A DNA stretch of 6,531 bases from DASPLH01 sp035627675 (GTDB lineage: Bacteria; Acidobacteriota; Terriglobia; Terriglobales; Acidobacteriaceae): positions 1 through 6,531 of the forward strand of contig DASPLH010000199.1 in the NCBI GenBank assembly GCA_035627675.1. Reading direction: 5' to 3'. Below, piece after piece: positions 5,242-6,531 of this stretch. The position numbers and the translations under genes were made by a program. Under the pieces are notes generated by a model, which did not search any database, had not been told where the DNA came from, and was given only the letters and a program-made list of their open reading frames with translations. The stretch's first letter is position 1, and each line of letters begins with the position of its first letter.

Positions 5242-5538
5242 TTATTCGTCGGCCGGGGTGCCCGGCTCGTGCTCGATCGGGGTGCTGATCTCGCGATCGA
5301 AGTTTTCACGGATCGTGTTCAACGCTTCCTGAAGGTCTCCGCCCTCGACCTGGTGATGCGCGTCGGCCACGTGGCGTGCGATGTCCGACAGCAGCACGCC
5401 CCACATCTCCAGTTCGTGCTCGCCGAAGCCACCGATGTTCATACTGCATTGCAGGCCGTTGTCGACGATCCATGCGCGCAGCAGTTCGACTGCGTTGGCG
5501 TTGTCTCGTGCTGCGGGAGGCGCGGATAACTCGTTCAT
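5242..5538 (-). CDS. DUF5076 family protein
   Basis: This is a 98-residue acidic, soluble protein of unknown function. The core is LLRAWIVDNGLQCSMNIGGF (19-38) followed by MWGVLLSDIARHVADA (45-60), which I recognise as the DUF5076 pattern. A helix, EALNTIRENFDREI (71-84), and a Pro/Glu-rich tail follow. There is no signal peptide or membrane segment. The start overlaps the gatC stop in an ATGA, and AAGGTG (5552-5547) lies eight bases before the ATG, a good ribosome-binding site. The stop is two bases before the gatA start. Being translated between two subunits of the same amidotransferase suggests co-expression with GatCAB, but a functional link is inference only. No catalytic residues are identifiable. 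Confidence 0.85.
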   Translation of the reverse strand: MNELSAPPAARDNANAVELLRAWIVDNGLQCSMNIGGFGEHELEMWGVLLSDIARHVADAHHQVEGGDLQEALNTIRENFDREISTPIEHEPGTPADE

Positions 5539-5861
5539 CGCTCGATCACCTTGGGCACCTTGAAAAACGTGCCATCCGTCTCGGGAGCATTCTGCATGGC
5601 CTGCTCATGCGACAGGCCCGGGCGCGCTTCGTCGGCGCGCATGGCATAGACGAACCTCTCGCTGCCCTGCTTCTGCTGGCCGGCAAACTTGCTGGCGACT
5701 TCCGCCAGCGGCTCCACGTTGCTGGTATCCAACTCGTTCAGCGCATCCACGTAATCGAGGATCGAGTTGAGGTCTTTCTGGAGAGTGCCGCGCTCTTCGG
5801 CCGTAAGCTCCAGGTTCGCCAGGTCGGCGACGTACAGCACATCCTTTTCCGTGACCTTCAT
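5535..5861 (-). CDS. gatC: Asp/Glu-tRNA amidotransferase subunit C
   Basis: This 108-residue small subunit wraps between GatA and GatB and stabilises the GatCAB complex. The N-terminal helix region VLYVADLANLELTAEER (8-24) and the helix LQKDLNSILDYVDALNELDT (27-46) precede VEPLAEV. The C-terminal strand has the usual NAPETDGTFFKVPKVIE ending, which is characteristic of GatC. It is slightly longer than the typical ~95-100 residues. Its ATG overlaps the stop of the upstream dciA-like gene, and its own stop overlaps the DUF5076 start, both as ATGA, so translation is likely coupled across the cluster. AGGG bases upstream are farther from the ATG than ideal. Confidence 0.95.
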   Translation of the reverse strand: MKVTEKDVLYVADLANLELTAEERGTLQKDLNSILDYVDALNELDTSNVEPLAEVASKFAGQQKQGSERFVYAMRADEARPGLSHEQAMQNAPETDGTFFKVPKVIER

Positions 5862-6157
5862 ATCTTGTTTTCTGCCCTGCGCTCCGATACCAGGAGTTCG
5901 AGGCGCTCAATCCGCTGGCGGCTGTATTGGTTCAGCATGGAAAGAAAGTGCGGGGCCATGCTCTGCAACTGCGCGCGCCAGGTCGCGTCCGGAACCTCGA
6001 CCGTCAGCACTCCTTCGGAGAACCGCAGCGCCTGCGTCTTCTCGGCAACCGCCTTTCCCGCGGCAAACTCCCACGCCGCAAGCGGCACCTGCTCCGCCGG
6101 AAGCCGGTTCAACGCCTCCGCCACGATCTTTTGTAACGTATTACGGGCAAGGTCCAT
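5858..6157 (-). CDS. dciA: DUF721 / DciA-family protein
   Basis: This 99-residue protein matches the DUF721 family, of which DciA, the loader or helper of the replicative helicase DnaB, is the characterised member. The N-terminal helix is MDLARNTLQKIVAEALNRL. The family core then follows: AAWEFAAGKAVAEKTQALRF, GVLTVEVPDATWRAQLQ, and the helix FLSMLNQYSRQRIERLELLV. An in-frame ATG at 6196 would add 13 residues, but it lies inside the extended -10 element, and the family homology begins near MDLARNTLQ, so 6157 is chosen. It is the first gene of the cluster and its stop overlaps gatC by four bases. The symbol is by family only. Some DUF721 proteins have no proven helicase role, and grouping it with gatC is genomic context without known mechanistic meaning. 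Confidence 0.8.
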   Translation of the reverse strand: MDLARNTLQKIVAEALNRLPAEQVPLAAWEFAAGKAVAEKTQALRFSEGVLTVEVPDATWRAQLQSMAPHFLSMLNQYSRQRIERLELLVSERRAENKI

Positions 6158-6186
6158 GCAATCCAGAGTTCGACAGGGAAAACGCG

Positions 6187-6195
6187 ATTTTAACA
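6187..6195 (-). promoter_or_regulatory. Extended -10 promoter for dciA-gatC-DUF5076-gatA
   Basis: On the minus strand TGT followed by TAAAAT (6195-6187) fits an extended -10 (TGnTANNNT), with TAAAAT matching five of six consensus bases. No good -35 is visible, which is tolerated by extended -10 promoters. Transcription would start near 6180, leaving a leader of about 23 nt before the ATG at 6157. No other promoter is evident inside the cluster. Confidence 0.5.
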
Positions 6196-6231
6196 TTCGC
6201 GGAAAGCGAGGTACTGAAGGTACGAAGGTGC

Positions 6232-6268
6232 CTGAGCTACTGAGCCACTAAGCTGCTGAGCTGCTAAG
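6232..6268. repeat. Octamer tandem array, copy B
   Basis: The units are GAGCTACT, GAGCCACT, AAGCTGCT and GAGCTGCT, plus AAG, in the same family and plus-strand orientation as 285-314. It shares an exact 18-bp block with that array. It lies upstream of the dciA promoter. Confidence 0.75.
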
Positions 6269-6321
6269 TAAACCAGAAACTTAAATTCGCGAACTGGACT
6301 CCCAAACCCGAGGAGTGCAGC

Positions 6322-6358
6322 GGCTCAGTAGCTCAGCAGCTCAGTAGCTCAGCATCTC
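6322..6358. repeat. Octamer tandem array, copy C (inverted)
   Basis: Read on the minus strand, the units are GAGATGCT, GAGCTACT, GAGCTGCT, GAGCTACT and a partial GAGCC. It is inverted relative to array B, with 53 bp between them, so the two arms could pair imperfectly. Its first unit starts at the second base of the stop codon of the tRNA nucleotidyltransferase gene. Confidence 0.75.
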
Positions 6359-6530
6359 AACAACCTTTGTACGCGCCGCGAACAAACGCTATCGCCTCTT
6401 CCTTCGTCCGCAACGTCCCGTCCAGTTGCGCGTCTTCCACGGCCGAAAGGATTTCGCGGAACACAGGTCCCGGCGCGTAGCCCATGTTCTTCAGGTCGTC
6501 GCCGTTGATCAGCGGCCTCGGGCGAATCTG
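6357..6530 (-). CDS. cca: CCA-adding tRNA nucleotidyltransferase, C-terminal fragment
   Basis: The last 57 residues are visible and the rest lies beyond the window. They carry the conserved tail-domain sequence PLINGDDLKNMGYAPGPVF, then REILSAVEDAQLDGTLRTKE and a final EEAIAFVRGAYKG. This INGDDL...G..PGP.....L..vedaQLdG.l.t..eA pattern marks the tRNA-binding C-terminal region of bacterial class II CCA-adding or poly(A) polymerase-like enzymes. CCA enzymes build or repair the 3' CCA of tRNAs. The catalytic head domain is not visible, so CCA-adding versus A-adding activity cannot be told. The TGA stop overlaps the edge of octamer array C. Confidence 0.8.
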   Translation of the reverse strand, partial: QIRPRPLINGDDLKNMGYAPGPVFREILSAVEDAQLDGTLRTKEEAIAFVRGAYKGC

Positions 6531-6531
6531 C

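Noticed and set aside
3677..5332. Long open frame on the plus strand (551 codons) opposite gatA and the end of the DUF5076 gene
   Set aside because: The Arg/Gly/Ala-rich translation lacks known motifs, and the opposite strand holds an unmistakable GatA with its triad.
6158..6196. Upstream ATG adding 13 residues to the DUF721 protein
   Set aside because: The ATG is inside the extended -10 element, so it would lie before the transcript start, and the residues do not match the family.

Overview
The window looks like chromosomal DNA of a GC-rich bacterium. The best guess is an acidobacterium of the Terriglobia/Koribacter kind. The guess rests on the style of the intergenic DNA (REP-type hairpins with a GGCTTCAGCC core, a RAYT transposase ending in DPMPQGLKP, degenerate 7- and 8-bp tandem arrays) and on the bacterial-type AspRS/GatCA gene set. 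It was made from recall of protein and repeat families, not from a search.

Left part, plus strand: the last 59 codons of hisS (histidyl-tRNA synthetase), then about 290 bp of repeat-rich spacer (a heptamer array, two copies of a ~40-bp palindromic repeat, and an octamer array between them), then a complete aspS (aspartyl-tRNA synthetase) starting at 469 and followed by a probable intrinsic terminator. Next comes a 642-bp unit, 2388-3029: a REP-associated tyrosine transposase (RAYT) bounded by a perfect 29-bp inverted repeat. Each end carries a two-hairpin REP pair, and the right-hand hairpin encodes the transposase C-terminus.

Right part, minus strand: a small exported basic protein with an unusually structured leader; then, read leftward from an extended -10 promoter near 6190, a tightly packed operon dciA(DUF721)-gatC-DUF5076-gatA, with ATGA overlaps at the first two junctions and a 2-nt gap at the third; then a spacer with two inverted octamer arrays; and finally the 3' end of a CCA-adding tRNA nucleotidyltransferase, whose stop codon lies at the edge of the array.

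Functionally the window is mostly tRNA charging and maturation: HisRS, AspRS, two subunits of the GatCAB amidotransferase (gatB is not here) and the CCA enzyme, plus the helicase-loader family DciA. AspRS and GatCAB can act in sequence to make Asn-tRNA(Asn) if this AspRS is non-discriminating. No wholly new system is evident. The most interesting parts are the REP/RAYT unit, the octamer-array family, the three-hairpin leader of the exported protein, and the DUF5076 gene lying between gatC and gatA.
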